Shown in pieces: positions 24,635-33,439 of a stretch of DNA of 43,419 nucleotides; positions within the stretch are counted from its first letter, which is position 1, and every line of letters begins with the position of its first letter. A program made the position numbers and the translations under genes. The notes beneath the pieces were generated by a model. That model had not been told where the DNA came from. It saw only the letters and a program-made list of their open reading frames with translations, and did no database searches. The stretch comes from M3007 sp046160345 (GTDB taxonomy: Bacteria; Bacteroidota; Bacteroidia; Chitinophagales; Saprospiraceae), in NCBI GenBank assembly GCA_046160345.1, contig JBJXGO010000166.1, forward strand, positions 1 to 43,419. The letters are read 5' to 3'.

Positions 24635-24709
24635 CAGGCTTGAATACTTCTCAGTGGGACGATTGTGTGAAAAAAAATACCTTCGCCGCCTCCAAGCAAA
24701 AAGGTAAAG

Positions 24710-27007
24710 ATGAGCACGAAAAAAACATTAAAAAAAGAAGCCCTTGACTATCACGCAAAAGGCCGTCCGGGTAAAATTGAAGTTGTCCCCACCAAAGAAA
24801 CAGCGACCCAAAGAGACTTGACGCTCGCCTATTCACCCGGGGTGGCTGAACCCTGCATAGCCATTGCAGAAACTCCAGAAGACGTTTACAAATATACCGC
24901 AAAAGGCAATTTGGTAGCCGTTATTACCAATGGAACAGCTGTATTAGGCTTGGGCGATATCGGTCCGGCAGCTAGCAAACCCGTCATGGAGGGCAAGGGG
25001 CTTTTGTTCAAAATTTATGCTGACATCGACGTTTTTGACCTTGAACTTGACACCAAAAACGTGGACGAGTTTGTTAGAACCGTTAAAATATTAGAACCAA
25101 CTTTTGGAGGCGTGAATCTGGAAGACATTTCGGCTCCGGAATGCTTTGAAATTGAGGAAAGGTTGAAAGCGGAATTGAATATCCCTGTCATGCACGACGA
25201 TCAGCATGGCACGGCCATTATCAGCTCCGCTGCCTTGCTCAATGCACTGGAAATCGTGGAGAAAGACATTTCGAAAGTCAAAATTGTAATCAATGGCGCA
25301 GGGGCTTCGGCCATTTCCTGTACCCGGCTTTACCACAGTTTAGGGGCCAGAAAAGAAAATATCTTTATGTTTGACTCTAAAGGGCTAATCCACCCAAGCC
25401 GGACCAATTTGGACGGGAAGAAATCTGAATTTGCCAATAAAAATGCTCCTGCAGACACCACCCTTGCCGAGGCCATGATCGGTGCTGATGTATTCGTAGG
25501 GCTTTCCAAAGGGAATATTCTGAACCAAGACATGGTGAAAAAAATGGCAAAGGATTGTATCGTGTTTGCCATGGCCAACCCAACCCCGGAAATTTCTTAT
25601 GAAGAAGCCCACGCGGCTCGCAAGGATATCATTTTCGCTACCGGAAGAAGTGATTATCCCAATCAAGTAAACAATGTACTTGGATTCCCTTACATATTTA
25701 GGGGCGCACTGGACGTCCGCTCAAAGGTCATCAACGAAGAAATGAAACTGGCAGCCGTGCGCGCATTGGCTGATTTAGCTAAAAAAACTGTCCCAGATAT
25801 AGTCAATATGGCTTACGGCAAAGACAATATGGTTTTCGGGAGGGAATATATTATCCCTAAACCTGTCGACCCGCGCTTGCTTACAACCGTTGCCACCGCC
25901 GTTGCCAAAGCTGCTATGGAAACGGGCGTTGCCAAATTCCCCATAAAAAACTGGGCAGCTTATGAAAACCAATTAGCCAATCGTCTGGGGCTTGATAACA
26001 GTTTGACCCGCGCTATCCTAAACAAAGCCAAACAAAATCCGAAACGAGTCGTGTTGGCCGATGCCGAAAACGTAGCGGTACTAAAAGCTGCGCAACAGGC
26101 CATCGAAGAAAAAATTGCGGTGCCCATATTGTTGGGCAAAGTGAAAAAAATCAAACAATTGATACAGGAAAATCAATTGGACCTGGCGCATGTTGAAATT
26201 ATTGACCCGATGGCTCCTCAGAACGACAGCGATCAGGAAAGACTGGACCGCTTTGGGGATATCTTTTTTGAAAAACGCAAACGCAAAGGCTACAATCAAA
26301 AGGAGGCCAGAAACATCGTTCGACGGAGAAATTATTTTAGTTGCATGATGGTCGAAACAGATGAAGCGGATGCAATGATCGGAGGCATGACCCGCAACTA
26401 TCCTGAAACCATTTTGCCAGCTTTGCAAGCAGTTGGTCGGCAAGAAGGCGTTCAGAAAGTGTCGGGCATGTACATGCTGATGAGTCGCTTTGGCCCCTTG
26501 TTTCTGGCAGATACCAGTGTCAATTTCAACCCCACAGCTGAAGAAATTGTGGAAATTGCAGAATTGGCGGCAAAAGAGGTTGAAAAATTCAACATCAAGC
26601 CCCGGATTGCTTTATTGACCTATTCCAATTTTGGTAGCGCTGAAGGAGAAGACGCCATCAAAATGCGCAAAGCCGTCAATATGTTAAAAGAAAAGCATCC
26701 GAACATGATAGTGGATGGTGAAATGCAAGCACACATGCCCTTTCAGCCTACCCTAATGAAAGATACCTTCCCCTTTTGTGATTTAGGAACCGAGGGGGCC
26801 AATATTCTCATTTTCCCAAATCTTTCTGCGTCCAACATTGCCTATAATCTGGTCAAGGAGATAGCCAATATTGAAAAAACCGGGCCGATCTTACTTGGAC
26901 TAAAAAAACCGGTCCATGTGCTACAATTTGGCAGCACAACCCGCGAAATAGTCAATATGATTGCAATTGCAGTTGTGGATGCGCAAATGAGCAAAGTAAA
27001 AAAGTAG
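24710..27007 (+). CDS. maeB: NADP-dependent malic enzyme fused to phosphotransacetylase-like domain
   Basis: 765 residues, the MaeB type. The N-terminal malic enzyme domain (about 1-430) decarboxylates malate to pyruvate: LAYSPGVAEPC, AVLGLGDIGPAASKPVMEGK with the catalytic Lys, NLEDISAPECFEIEERL for metal binding, PVMHDDQHGTA, and a Rossmann INGAGASAISC. The C-terminal part (about 430-765) resembles phosphate acetyltransferase (NPKRVVLADAEN... and TGPILLGLKKPVHVLQFGSTTREIVNM); in MaeB proteins this part is usually regulatory, responding to acetyl-CoA. It ends 16 nt from the convergent stop of the hydroxyacid dehydrogenase gene, with no strong terminator between. Confidence 0.95.
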   Translation: MSTKKTLKKEALDYHAKGRPGKIEVVPTKETATQRDLTLAYSPGVAEPCIAIAETPEDVYKYTAKGNLVAVITNGTAVLGLGDIGPAASKPVMEGKGLLFKIYADIDVFDLELDTKNVDEFVRTVKILEPTFGGVNLEDISAPECFEIEERLKAELNIPVMHDDQHGTAIISSAALLNALEIVEKDISKVKIVINGAGASAISCTRLYHSLGARKENIFMFDSKGLIHPSRTNLDGKKSEFANKNAPADTTLAEAMIGADVFVGLSKGNILNQDMVKKMAKDCIVFAMANPTPEISYEEAHAARKDIIFATGRSDYPNQVNNVLGFPYIFRGALDVRSKVINEEMKLAAVRALADLAKKTVPDIVNMAYGKDNMVFGREYIIPKPVDPRLLTTVATAVAKAAMETGVAKFPIKNWAAYENQLANRLGLDNSLTRAILNKAKQNPKRVVLADAENVAVLKAAQQAIEEKIAVPILLGKVKKIKQLIQENQLDLAHVEIIDPMAPQNDSDQERLDRFGDIFFEKRKRKGYNQKEARNIVRRRNYFSCMMVETDEADAMIGGMTRNYPETILPALQAVGRQEGVQKVSGMYMLMSRFGPLFLADTSVNFNPTAEEIVEIAELAAKEVEKFNIKPRIALLTYSNFGSAEGEDAIKMRKAVNMLKEKHPNMIVDGEMQAHMPFQPTLMKDTFPFCDLGTEGANILIFPNLSASNIAYNLVKEIANIEKTGPILLGLKKPVHVLQFGSTTREIVNMIAIAVVDAQMSKVKK

Positions 27008-27023
27008 GCATATCCCCTTTGAC

Positions 27024-28169
27024 TTAAATCAAATGCTTTGGCATATCTGTAACCTGTTCACAACCAATTTGTTCCATTACCTGCCGGAGTTGGGCTTTTA
27101 AAATAGATATGGTGTGTTCTCCACCCGTTTTGCCTAATGCCGCCACACCATACATAAACGACCTGCCAAGGAAGACAAATTCTGCTCCGCTCGCCAAGGC
27201 TCTTGCAACATCCGGACCGGAACGAATGCCGCTGTCGAGCATTATTTTGATTTGGCCGGCGTATTTTTTTACAATTGGTCCGAGGGAATGTATAGTGGAT
27301 TGCCCGGCATCCAGCTGCCTGCCTCCGTGATTTGACACGATGATCCCGTCCAATCCCAATCGAATGGCTTTTGCAGTATCTTCTTCGCTTGCTACTCCTT
27401 TCAGCACAATTTTCCCTTTCCAGCGGTCGCGAATCGGAGCAATTTTCTCCTCATCCATTCTTCCTGCAAAGGTTTGGTTCATGTACGCGCCCAATTGTTT
27501 CATATTCAGCCCCTTGGGCATGTACTTTTTCATGCTGGCAAAATTGGGTTGGCCTTGCAGCAGCGTTTGAATGGCCCAGTTGGGCTTTCCCAGGATTTGT
27601 AAAATATTGGGAAGTGTCATTTTAGGAGGTATAGCCAGACCGTTTCGAATGTCGCGCGGACGATAGCTGAAACTGGGTACATCGCAAAGCAACACCAAAA
27701 CCTGACAGCCTGACGCTTCAGCTCGATCCAGGAGATCATCGCGCAATGCGTTGTCGGCAGGGTGATAGAGTTGAAACCAAAAGTTGCCTGCTGTGAGTGT
27801 GCCGATCCGCTCAATACTCGCGGTGGTAACGGTGCTGAGCACAAAAGGGATGTTGTGCTTCTGCGATGCTTTTGCCAAAATCTCGGGTGCGTTGGGCCAC
27901 ATGAGTCCTTGTAACCCGACCGGCGCAATGCCGAACGGTGCATCATACACATGGCCAAACAATTCGGTTTTCAGGTCCGAGCCACTGTGCTTGACCAGGT
28001 AGTAAGGTTTCATTTCCACTTCCCGGAGTTCAGCGGTGTTTTTGTGCAGGTTCACATCCTCGTTGCAACCACCATCCAGGTATTCAAACGCAAAACGCGG
28101 TATGCGCTGTTGGGCGCGGGTACGGAGGTCGTCTATGGAGGGATAGTTGGGATTGTAAGGTAGTTTCAT
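27024..28169 (-). CDS. lldD: FMN-dependent alpha-hydroxyacid dehydrogenase (L-lactate dehydrogenase-like)
   Basis: 381 residues of the LldD/glycolate oxidase family. FMN-binding and active-site marks: FAFEYLDGG near the N-terminus, PFGIAPVGLQGLMWPNAP, FVLSTVTTASIE, FWFQLY, the catalytic-His motif SNHGGRQLD near 280, and IKIMLDSGIRSGPDVARALASGAEFVFLGR. Predicted to oxidise L-lactate (or a similar 2-hydroxyacid) to pyruvate. It is the last gene of the rhamnose operon, where lactate is the product of the bifunctional aldolase/dehydrogenase, which supports the lactate assignment. Upstream (28170-28237) lies a small repeat-rich gap with two ATCCGTGT motifs. Confidence 0.88.
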   Translation of the reverse strand: MKLPYNPNYPSIDDLRTRAQQRIPRFAFEYLDGGCNEDVNLHKNTAELREVEMKPYYLVKHSGSDLKTELFGHVYDAPFGIAPVGLQGLMWPNAPEILAKASQKHNIPFVLSTVTTASIERIGTLTAGNFWFQLYHPADNALRDDLLDRAEASGCQVLVLLCDVPSFSYRPRDIRNGLAIPPKMTLPNILQILGKPNWAIQTLLQGQPNFASMKKYMPKGLNMKQLGAYMNQTFAGRMDEEKIAPIRDRWKGKIVLKGVASEEDTAKAIRLGLDGIIVSNHGGRQLDAGQSTIHSLGPIVKKYAGQIKIMLDSGIRSGPDVARALASGAEFVFLGRSFMYGVAALGKTGGEHTISILKAQLRQVMEQIGCEQVTDMPKHLI

Positions 28170-28237
28170 AAAAAAATCCTTTTTATCCGTGTCTGATCCA
28201 TGCTATCCGTGTGCTGATGAAACACAGATGCCAGGGA

Positions 28238-29530
28238 TTAGGCACGGACTTTTTTAAGCGAAATCAGGGTTTTTGATCGTGGTTTTTCATTCCAACAGCC
28301 GTGAATTGCCATAGCCGCCCCAAGTGCCGTGGCCTGTGCAACTTCAGCAGCAAAGACCTCCATATCCGGAAATGCTTCGGCCAGCAAAGTCATGTATGTT
28401 TCATTTTTTGAAAAACCGCCGTCTACAAAAATGCGGCGAATAGCGGTGTTTCCAATGGCCAAACGGGTTGAATTGGCTTGTTTTTCAACGAGTTGGCGCA
28501 TGAAAGCTAGGTAATGATAGCTTTCCGAAAGTTTAGAATTTTCGGAAAGCTTAATACTTTCGGAAAGTTCAAAATTAAGATAAAAATTCTCTGCCACCCC
28601 AAATTCCGCCGCCAGGGCTTTCACTTTAAGCTCATGTTCATTCCCCCCGAAATATCGGGCGGCTTTTACTGGTTTCCCTTCATAACTTAGGTAGCATAAG
28701 CAATCCAGAGCGAGTTCATCCGCTGTTAATGGTTCGTGATTGAAAGGATTCAGGGAAATGCACCAGGTTCCAGTTGAGATCAACACAAACGGTTCCTCAA
28801 AACAGGCCAGATAAGGAATTAAAGCAGCGGAACTGTCATGAAGGCCAGCGCCTATGTAGCAGTCAGGCTGCGCCAAAGAGTGGCCGTCTGACATTGTAAT
28901 GGGCGGAAACTTTTTTTCAATTCCTTCAGATTTTACCCAGGCATGGTATCGGTTTTTCCCAAAATCCCAAAGCATGGTGTGACAACCTATGCTGGTGATC
29001 TCACTTTTCGGCATAACGTCGGAAGGGTTTAAAACTCTTCCGACGTTATATACTACATACTGCGGCAAATGCAAAGACCACTTTATTTCCTTAAAGATCA
29101 AAGGCTTATGATACCTTAGCCAATATAACTGCATGCCGGAATTCAAATTACCTAACCATGGAGAAGCGGTTTCTAAGGCAATTTTTGACGGGTCGCCATG
29201 TGAATCAAAGAACTGTTTTTGGAGTTGTACCGGGAAGGACTTGAGGTAATTATATAAAGCTGTAAGCGGCCTGCCTTTGGAATCAAGGTGGACAAAACTG
29301 GCCCCATAAGTAGTGCAATTAATTGCCTTTATTTGAAAACGATGGTCATTCAAAATTTCCAGGACCGATTCTTGCACCCATTTTTTCAACAACTGCAAAT
29401 CTTCGCATGGATCGCCATCCTCGTCTGTGGTTTCCGGAAGCCGGGTGTTGTTTTCAAACACTATCCGATAATCTTTGTCAAAGACAAAGCATTTTTTATT
29501 GGTCTTGCCGATGTCGAGGATTAGTACCAT
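28238..29530 (-). CDS. rhaB: Rhamnulokinase (FGGY family) with hairpin insertions in the reading frame
   Basis: Phosphorylates L-rhamnulose to rhamnulose-1-phosphate. 430 residues of the FGGY kinase type: VLILDIGKTNKKCFVFD (phosphate 1), INCTTYGASFVHLD, SEITSIGCHTMLWDF, GAGLHDSSAALIPYL, FVLISTGTWCISLNPF (phosphate 2) and IFVDGGFSKNETYMTLLAEAFP with ALGAAMAIHG (adenosine). Two palindromes sit inside the gene. The first covers codons 162-172 exactly (33 nt, reads NVGRVLNPSDV). The second, near codons 318-338, produces the repeated peptide ELSES-IKLSEN-SKLSES. Both leave the frame intact and fall in likely surface loops. Gene order supports rhamnulokinase over xylulo- or fuculokinase. Confidence 0.88.
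   Translation of the reverse strand: MVLILDIGKTNKKCFVFDKDYRIVFENNTRLPETTDEDGDPCEDLQLLKKWVQESVLEILNDHRFQIKAINCTTYGASFVHLDSKGRPLTALYNYLKSFPVQLQKQFFDSHGDPSKIALETASPWLGNLNSGMQLYWLRYHKPLIFKEIKWSLHLPQYVVYNVGRVLNPSDVMPKSEITSIGCHTMLWDFGKNRYHAWVKSEGIEKKFPPITMSDGHSLAQPDCYIGAGLHDSSAALIPYLACFEEPFVLISTGTWCISLNPFNHEPLTADELALDCLCYLSYEGKPVKAARYFGGNEHELKVKALAAEFGVAENFYLNFELSESIKLSENSKLSESYHYLAFMRQLVEKQANSTRLAIGNTAIRRIFVDGGFSKNETYMTLLAEAFPDMEVFAAEVAQATALGAAMAIHGCWNEKPRSKTLISLKKVRA
28519..28569. repeat. 33-nt hairpin plus partial copy inside rhaB
   Basis: Arms AGCTTTCCGAAA and TTTCGGAAAGCT (28519-28551, 33 nt), then a partial copy ACTTTCGGAAAGTT to 28569. Core sequence as at 453-467 and close to 5286-5318. Confidence 0.75.
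29015..29047. repeat. 33-nt hairpin inside rhaB, codon-phased
   Basis: Starts AACGTCGGAAG and ends CTTCCGACGTT with a GTTTAAAAC centre. It occupies codons 162-172 exactly. Confidence 0.8.
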
Positions 29531-29535
29531 GTTGA

Positions 29536-30816
29536 TTATAAACCAGTTGCCACACTTTTTTTGCCCCGTTTTTCGATCAATTTATTGCGAATGCCTAAAC
29601 TCCTGTACACACCAATAACATCAATTGCTCCGCCAGATCGACGAGCGGCTTCGGCAACAAGTGGACGGGTGTCAATAGCGAAAATATCGCGCAATAGTTC
29701 TTCAGCAGCCAGTACATCGTTCTTGTCTTGATGTTCGCTTAGCAATGTGCGATCTACCAGCAGGGCTTTGGCGTATGTGACCAGAATATTTTGCACAGAT
29801 TGCAGCAAGTCTTCGAGCGGGTCTTTAACGTTGTGGCTGGCATCGATCATCCAGGCAAGCGCTGGATTTTTCACCGTTGGGTCGTTCATTGCATCTACCA
29901 GTTCGTTAAAAATCAAAAAGAATTGATAAGGTTTGATGCTTCCTGTGGTGAGGTCGTCATCGCCGTACATCGAACCATTGAAATGAAAGCCGCCGAGACG
30001 CCCAAAGTGCATGAGCCGGGCTACAATTTGCTCAATATTCGTATTGGGCAAATGGTGCCCCAAATCCACGAGTACCTGGGCGTTTTTACCGAGCTGTTGA
30101 CAAAGCGAATAAGAAGAGCCCCAATCAGGGATAACCATCGAATAAAAATTGGGTTCATACGGTTTGTACTCGATAAGCATTGTCCAGTCCTCAGGCATGG
30201 CCTTGTAAATCATGGCAAGGGCATCTGCTGTGCGTTGGAAAGCCCGGCGGAAATGTTGCTGGCCAGGAAAATTGGAGCCATCAGCCAACCATATGGTCAG
30301 GACCTTTGAACCCAATGCCTTCCCATGCTCAATGCAAGCGATATTGTGCTCCACAGCCTGTTGCCGCACTGCAGCATCGGTATTGCAAAGCGAACCAAAT
30401 TTATAGGAATGCGGCTGGCCTGGTTGATCCTGAAAGGTGTTGGAATTGACGGAATCAATTTTCAAGCCATTCCTATCCAATAATTTTTTCAAGGCCTCCG
30501 GGTCGCTCGGAATATCCCAGGGTATGTGGAGCGATATAGCGTTGGAAGAGCGGGTTAATTGATTCAACAAACCGACATCCTCGATTTTTTCTTCCAAATT
30601 ACGCGGCTCACCACCACCTGGAAATCGGCCAAAACGTGTGCCGCCTGTACCTAGTGCCCAGGAAGGAATGGCGATTTGAAAGGCGTTTATTTTTTCAATA
30701 ATTTCTTGAATATCAAGACCTTTTTGGGTTAACACTTCAGCAAGGTGCTGAAAATGAAACTCGTGCGCTGCGAGGTTTTTCTGGTTGAATTCCAGAATTT
30801 GGTCAGTTATGTTCAT
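29536..30816 (-). CDS. rhaI: L-rhamnose isomerase, RhaI type
   Basis: Converts L-rhamnose to L-rhamnulose. 426 residues with a TIM-barrel sugar isomerase fold of the Pseudomonas RhaI type rather than the E. coli RhaA type. Visible marks: FGRFPGGGEPRN, ISLHIPWDIP, DSVNSNTFQD, VLTIWLADGSNFPGQ, and metal ligands in MLIEYKPYEP (Glu), VLVDLGHHLP (Asp/His) and GFHFNGSMYGDDDL (His, Asp). Cytoplasmic. It lies between rhaM (17 nt upstream) and rhaB (5 nt downstream), so tightly co-translated. Confidence 0.92.
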   Translation of the reverse strand: MNITDQILEFNQKNLAAHEFHFQHLAEVLTQKGLDIQEIIEKINAFQIAIPSWALGTGGTRFGRFPGGGEPRNLEEKIEDVGLLNQLTRSSNAISLHIPWDIPSDPEALKKLLDRNGLKIDSVNSNTFQDQPGQPHSYKFGSLCNTDAAVRQQAVEHNIACIEHGKALGSKVLTIWLADGSNFPGQQHFRRAFQRTADALAMIYKAMPEDWTMLIEYKPYEPNFYSMVIPDWGSSYSLCQQLGKNAQVLVDLGHHLPNTNIEQIVARLMHFGRLGGFHFNGSMYGDDDLTTGSIKPYQFFLIFNELVDAMNDPTVKNPALAWMIDASHNVKDPLEDLLQSVQNILVTYAKALLVDRTLLSEHQDKNDVLAAEELLRDIFAIDTRPLVAEAARRSGGAIDVIGVYRSLGIRNKLIEKRGKKSVATGL

Positions 30817-30833
30817 AGTCTGCTGGACTGGGG

Positions 30834-31148
30834 TTATTTAAGGTAAAAAACTTCACTCAAGGATACACTAACTGGCGAATGGTCAGGGTTTGTAACCATA
30901 ATATCAGCCATGTATGCCCACCATCGTTGCATGATCGGGTGACTGGGAAGCGTATCCAAATTTTTTGGATTTTCAATATCCAAAACTGCAAACAGTTCAA
31001 GCGTTTCTTGCTCCAAAAAGATGGAATACTCGCGAACCCCTGTTTCATGGAGCAGCTTGGAGAGTTCTGGCCAAATCTGGTCGTGGCGACGTTTGTACTC
31101 CTCGATCTGGCCGGGATGGAGTTGCATTTTGAAGGCGATGCGTGGCAT
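30834..31148 (-). CDS. rhaM: L-rhamnose mutarotase
   Basis: Interconverts the anomers of L-rhamnose so that the isomerase gets its substrate form. 104 residues, the exact family size, with the RhaM pattern FKMQLHPGQIEEYKRRHDQIWPELSKLL (His in the active site), YSIFLEQETLELFAVLDIE and HPIMQRWWAYMADIM. Dimeric ferredoxin-like fold is known for the family. Its start codon lies only ~8 nt from the first REP-like hairpin, so the ribosome-binding region is inside or next to a stable stem. Confidence 0.95.
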   Translation of the reverse strand: MPRIAFKMQLHPGQIEEYKRRHDQIWPELSKLLHETGVREYSIFLEQETLELFAVLDIENPKNLDTLPSHPIMQRWWAYMADIMVTNPDHSPVSVSLSEVFYLK

Positions 31149-31152
31149 TTTA

Positions 31153-31255
31153 GTAGCCCGGAACTCCGTTCCGGGATGGTTGATATGATAAAAATTAAAC
31201 CTTGGAACTCCGTTCCGAGGTGCTACTCGACTCCCGGAACGGAGTTCCGGGGTAC
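31153..31255. repeat. Cluster of three GTAG-headed REP-like hairpins between rhaE and rhaM
   Basis: Units at 31157-31175 (CCCGGAAC-TCC-GTTCCGGG, preceded by TAGTAG), 31201-31219 (CTTGGAAC-TCC-GTTCCGAG, followed by a GCTACT head) and 31233-31251 (inverse copy of unit one, followed by TACTAC). Units one and three are inverted with respect to each other, as in composite REP (BIME) elements. The rhaE stop codon is in the edge of the third unit. Confidence 0.8.
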
Positions 31256-33375
31256 TACCTCAAAAAACCCATCGCCACTCCGCCATCTACATTCAGTGCA
31301 TTTCCGGTTGATTTGTTCAAAAGTCCGCTTACGAAGGCAAAGCAAGCATTAGCGACATCTTCAGGCAAAATAATTTCGTTCAACAAAGTTCTTTGGGCAT
31401 AAAAAGCAGGCAATTCCTCTACACTAATGCCGTATGCTTTGGCACGGCCTTCCGCCCAGCCACCCAACCAGATATTTGAACCTTCAATTACCGCATCAGG
31501 ATTTACAGCATTTACACGAATACGGTCGGGGCCTAGTTCAGCGGCAAGCAAGCGGGTCAGGTGTGCCTGGGCAGCTTTGGCCGAACCATAGCCCGAATTG
31601 TTCGGGCCAGCCACCACCGCGTTTTTTGAGACGATATTCACAATATCCCCCCCGAAGCCTTGTCTGCGCATCAATTTAACCCCTGCCTGACTAACCAGGA
31701 ATTGGCCTTTCACCAGAGTATCATAGAGCATGTCCCAATTGGCTTCACTGTGTTCTGTCAAAGGTTGAGAGACGCTGATTCCCGCGTTGTTCACCACTAT
31801 GTCCACTCCACCAAAGGCAAGGCATGCAGTTTCAAAAGCCTCCTCAACAGATTGATAGTCAGTCACATTTAGCATGGTCGCCGCGGTTGAATCCTTTCCA
31901 AAATCCTTCAATAATTCTGCTTTAGCCTCCTCCAGGCGTTCAGGGTTGATGTCGTTCAGAACTATACATGCGCCTTCGGCTGCAAATTTTCGGGCAATGG
32001 CTTTGCCAATCCCGCCCGCCGATCCGGTTATCAAGGCTACCCGCCCGCTCAAGGGTTTTGGTTTCGGCATTCGCTGAAGTTTTGCCTCTTCCAACAACCA
32101 ATATTCTATGTCAAATGCCTCCTGGCGTGGCAACGCAGTATAACTTGAAATGGCTTCAGCGCCACGCATCACATTGATGGCATTTGTATAAAATTCGGCT
32201 GCAACTCTAGCTGTTTGTTTGTCTTTGGCAAAAGTAAACATGCCTATTCCCGGCCAAAGGATGACCACTGGATTTGGGTCTCGCATAGCCGGGCTGTTCG
32301 TTCGCCTGCAAGTTTCATAATAATCAGCATACATTTTTCTATAGACTTCAAAAGCTGGGCTTAAAAGCCCTTTGATCTTTTCGATGTCGGTCAGATCAGC
32401 ATCCGGTTTCAACTCAAGTACAAGCGGACTGATCTTAGTTCGCAGAAAATGATCGGGGCAAGACGTACCCATTGGGGCAAGCCTTTCCAGATCATTTGAA
32501 TTGATAAACTGAAGTACTCGGTCGTCATCAGAAAAATGGCCGACCATAAGGGTTTGGCTGGAACAGAAACCGCGTAAAATTGGGGCAAGCGCAGCAGCTT
32601 GTTTTTGGGAACTTTCGAAAAGGTGTTTAACACCGCCAAATACCGCGAGATTTTTTCCTTCGTGTTTCGCCAAATAATCTGCGCACAACTCAATGACTTC
32701 CAAGCTATTGACATAACTTTCATACGCGGTGTTCCCCCAGGTAAAAAGCCCATGCAATCCCAGCATGATGCCCCGCAAAGCGATGCCTTTTTTTTCATTT
32801 TCTTTTACACATTCTGACAATTGCAAGCCCAAATCAAAACCTGGGCGTTGCCAGCCTACCCAACCTATTTTCCCCTTAAACAAATCCCTGGTAATACGCT
32901 CCCCATCTTTTGCAGCCGCAATTGCGATGGCCGCATCGGGGTGTAAGTGATCAATGTGTTTGAACGGCAAAAAGGCGTGTAGTGGCGTGTCAATAGAAGG
33001 CGCTTTAGAGCTGAGATCGTAGATACAATGGTTAAAAAGTTCCACCATCTCGTCCTCGTGTTCGAGGCCTCGATACACTTTTTTCAGATTGCGCAATCGC
33101 TCCAAATAAAGCGCGGCCAATCCATTGCGCTTCATCGTGCCAAGGTCGCCACCGGAGCCTTTTACCCACATCACTTCCACCTGATCTCCCGTAAGCGGGT
33201 CTTTAGCATGGGTCTTGCAGGAGGTGTTTCCACCACCATAGTTGGTGAGGCGAAGATCGGCACCCAGCAAATTGGAGCGGTAAACAAGCAGGGCTACTTC
33301 ATCGCCTTCGTATCCGGCTGCTTTTTGTTCGTCCCAGAGATAGGTAACGTGATTAAAGGTTTTGTTGGATATCAT
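31255..33375 (-). CDS. rhaE: Bifunctional rhamnulose-1-phosphate aldolase / L-lactaldehyde dehydrogenase
   Basis: 706 residues from ATG 33375; the frame is open to 33453, but that extra part overlaps the end of rhaT and does not match the family. The N-terminal half (about 1-430) is a class II aldolase: RLTNYGGGNTSCK, DTPLHAFLPFKHIDHLHPDAAIAIA (zinc His). It splits rhamnulose-1-phosphate to dihydroxyacetone phosphate and L-lactaldehyde. The C-terminal half (about 441-706) is a short-chain dehydrogenase: GRVALITGSAGGIGKAIA, VVNNAGIS and YGSAKAAQ with the Tyr-Lys pair, oxidising lactaldehyde to lactate. Fusion keeps the reactive aldehyde in one protein. Known as RhaE/RhaEW or RhaAD-type fusions. 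Confidence 0.93.
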   Translation of the reverse strand: MISNKTFNHVTYLWDEQKAAGYEGDEVALLVYRSNLLGADLRLTNYGGGNTSCKTHAKDPLTGDQVEVMWVKGSGGDLGTMKRNGLAALYLERLRNLKKVYRGLEHEDEMVELFNHCIYDLSSKAPSIDTPLHAFLPFKHIDHLHPDAAIAIAAAKDGERITRDLFKGKIGWVGWQRPGFDLGLQLSECVKENEKKGIALRGIMLGLHGLFTWGNTAYESYVNSLEVIELCADYLAKHEGKNLAVFGGVKHLFESSQKQAAALAPILRGFCSSQTLMVGHFSDDDRVLQFINSNDLERLAPMGTSCPDHFLRTKISPLVLELKPDADLTDIEKIKGLLSPAFEVYRKMYADYYETCRRTNSPAMRDPNPVVILWPGIGMFTFAKDKQTARVAAEFYTNAINVMRGAEAISSYTALPRQEAFDIEYWLLEEAKLQRMPKPKPLSGRVALITGSAGGIGKAIARKFAAEGACIVLNDINPERLEEAKAELLKDFGKDSTAATMLNVTDYQSVEEAFETACLAFGGVDIVVNNAGISVSQPLTEHSEANWDMLYDTLVKGQFLVSQAGVKLMRRQGFGGDIVNIVSKNAVVAGPNNSGYGSAKAAQAHLTRLLAAELGPDRIRVNAVNPDAVIEGSNIWLGGWAEGRAKAYGISVEELPAFYAQRTLLNEIILPEDVANACFAFVSGLLNKSTGNALNVDGGVAMGFLR

Positions 33376-33439
33376 CTGCGGTGTAGATTTAGGTAGATTT
33401 TTAGGGTTTGGGAAGGGATGGGCCCACCCCCTTCCAAAA

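Noticed and set aside
28170..28237. Two ATCCGTGT motifs with an inexact complement AACACAGAT as a regulator site
   Set aside because: Irregular spacing and several mismatches; looks like a degenerate intergenic repeat and cannot be supported as an operator.
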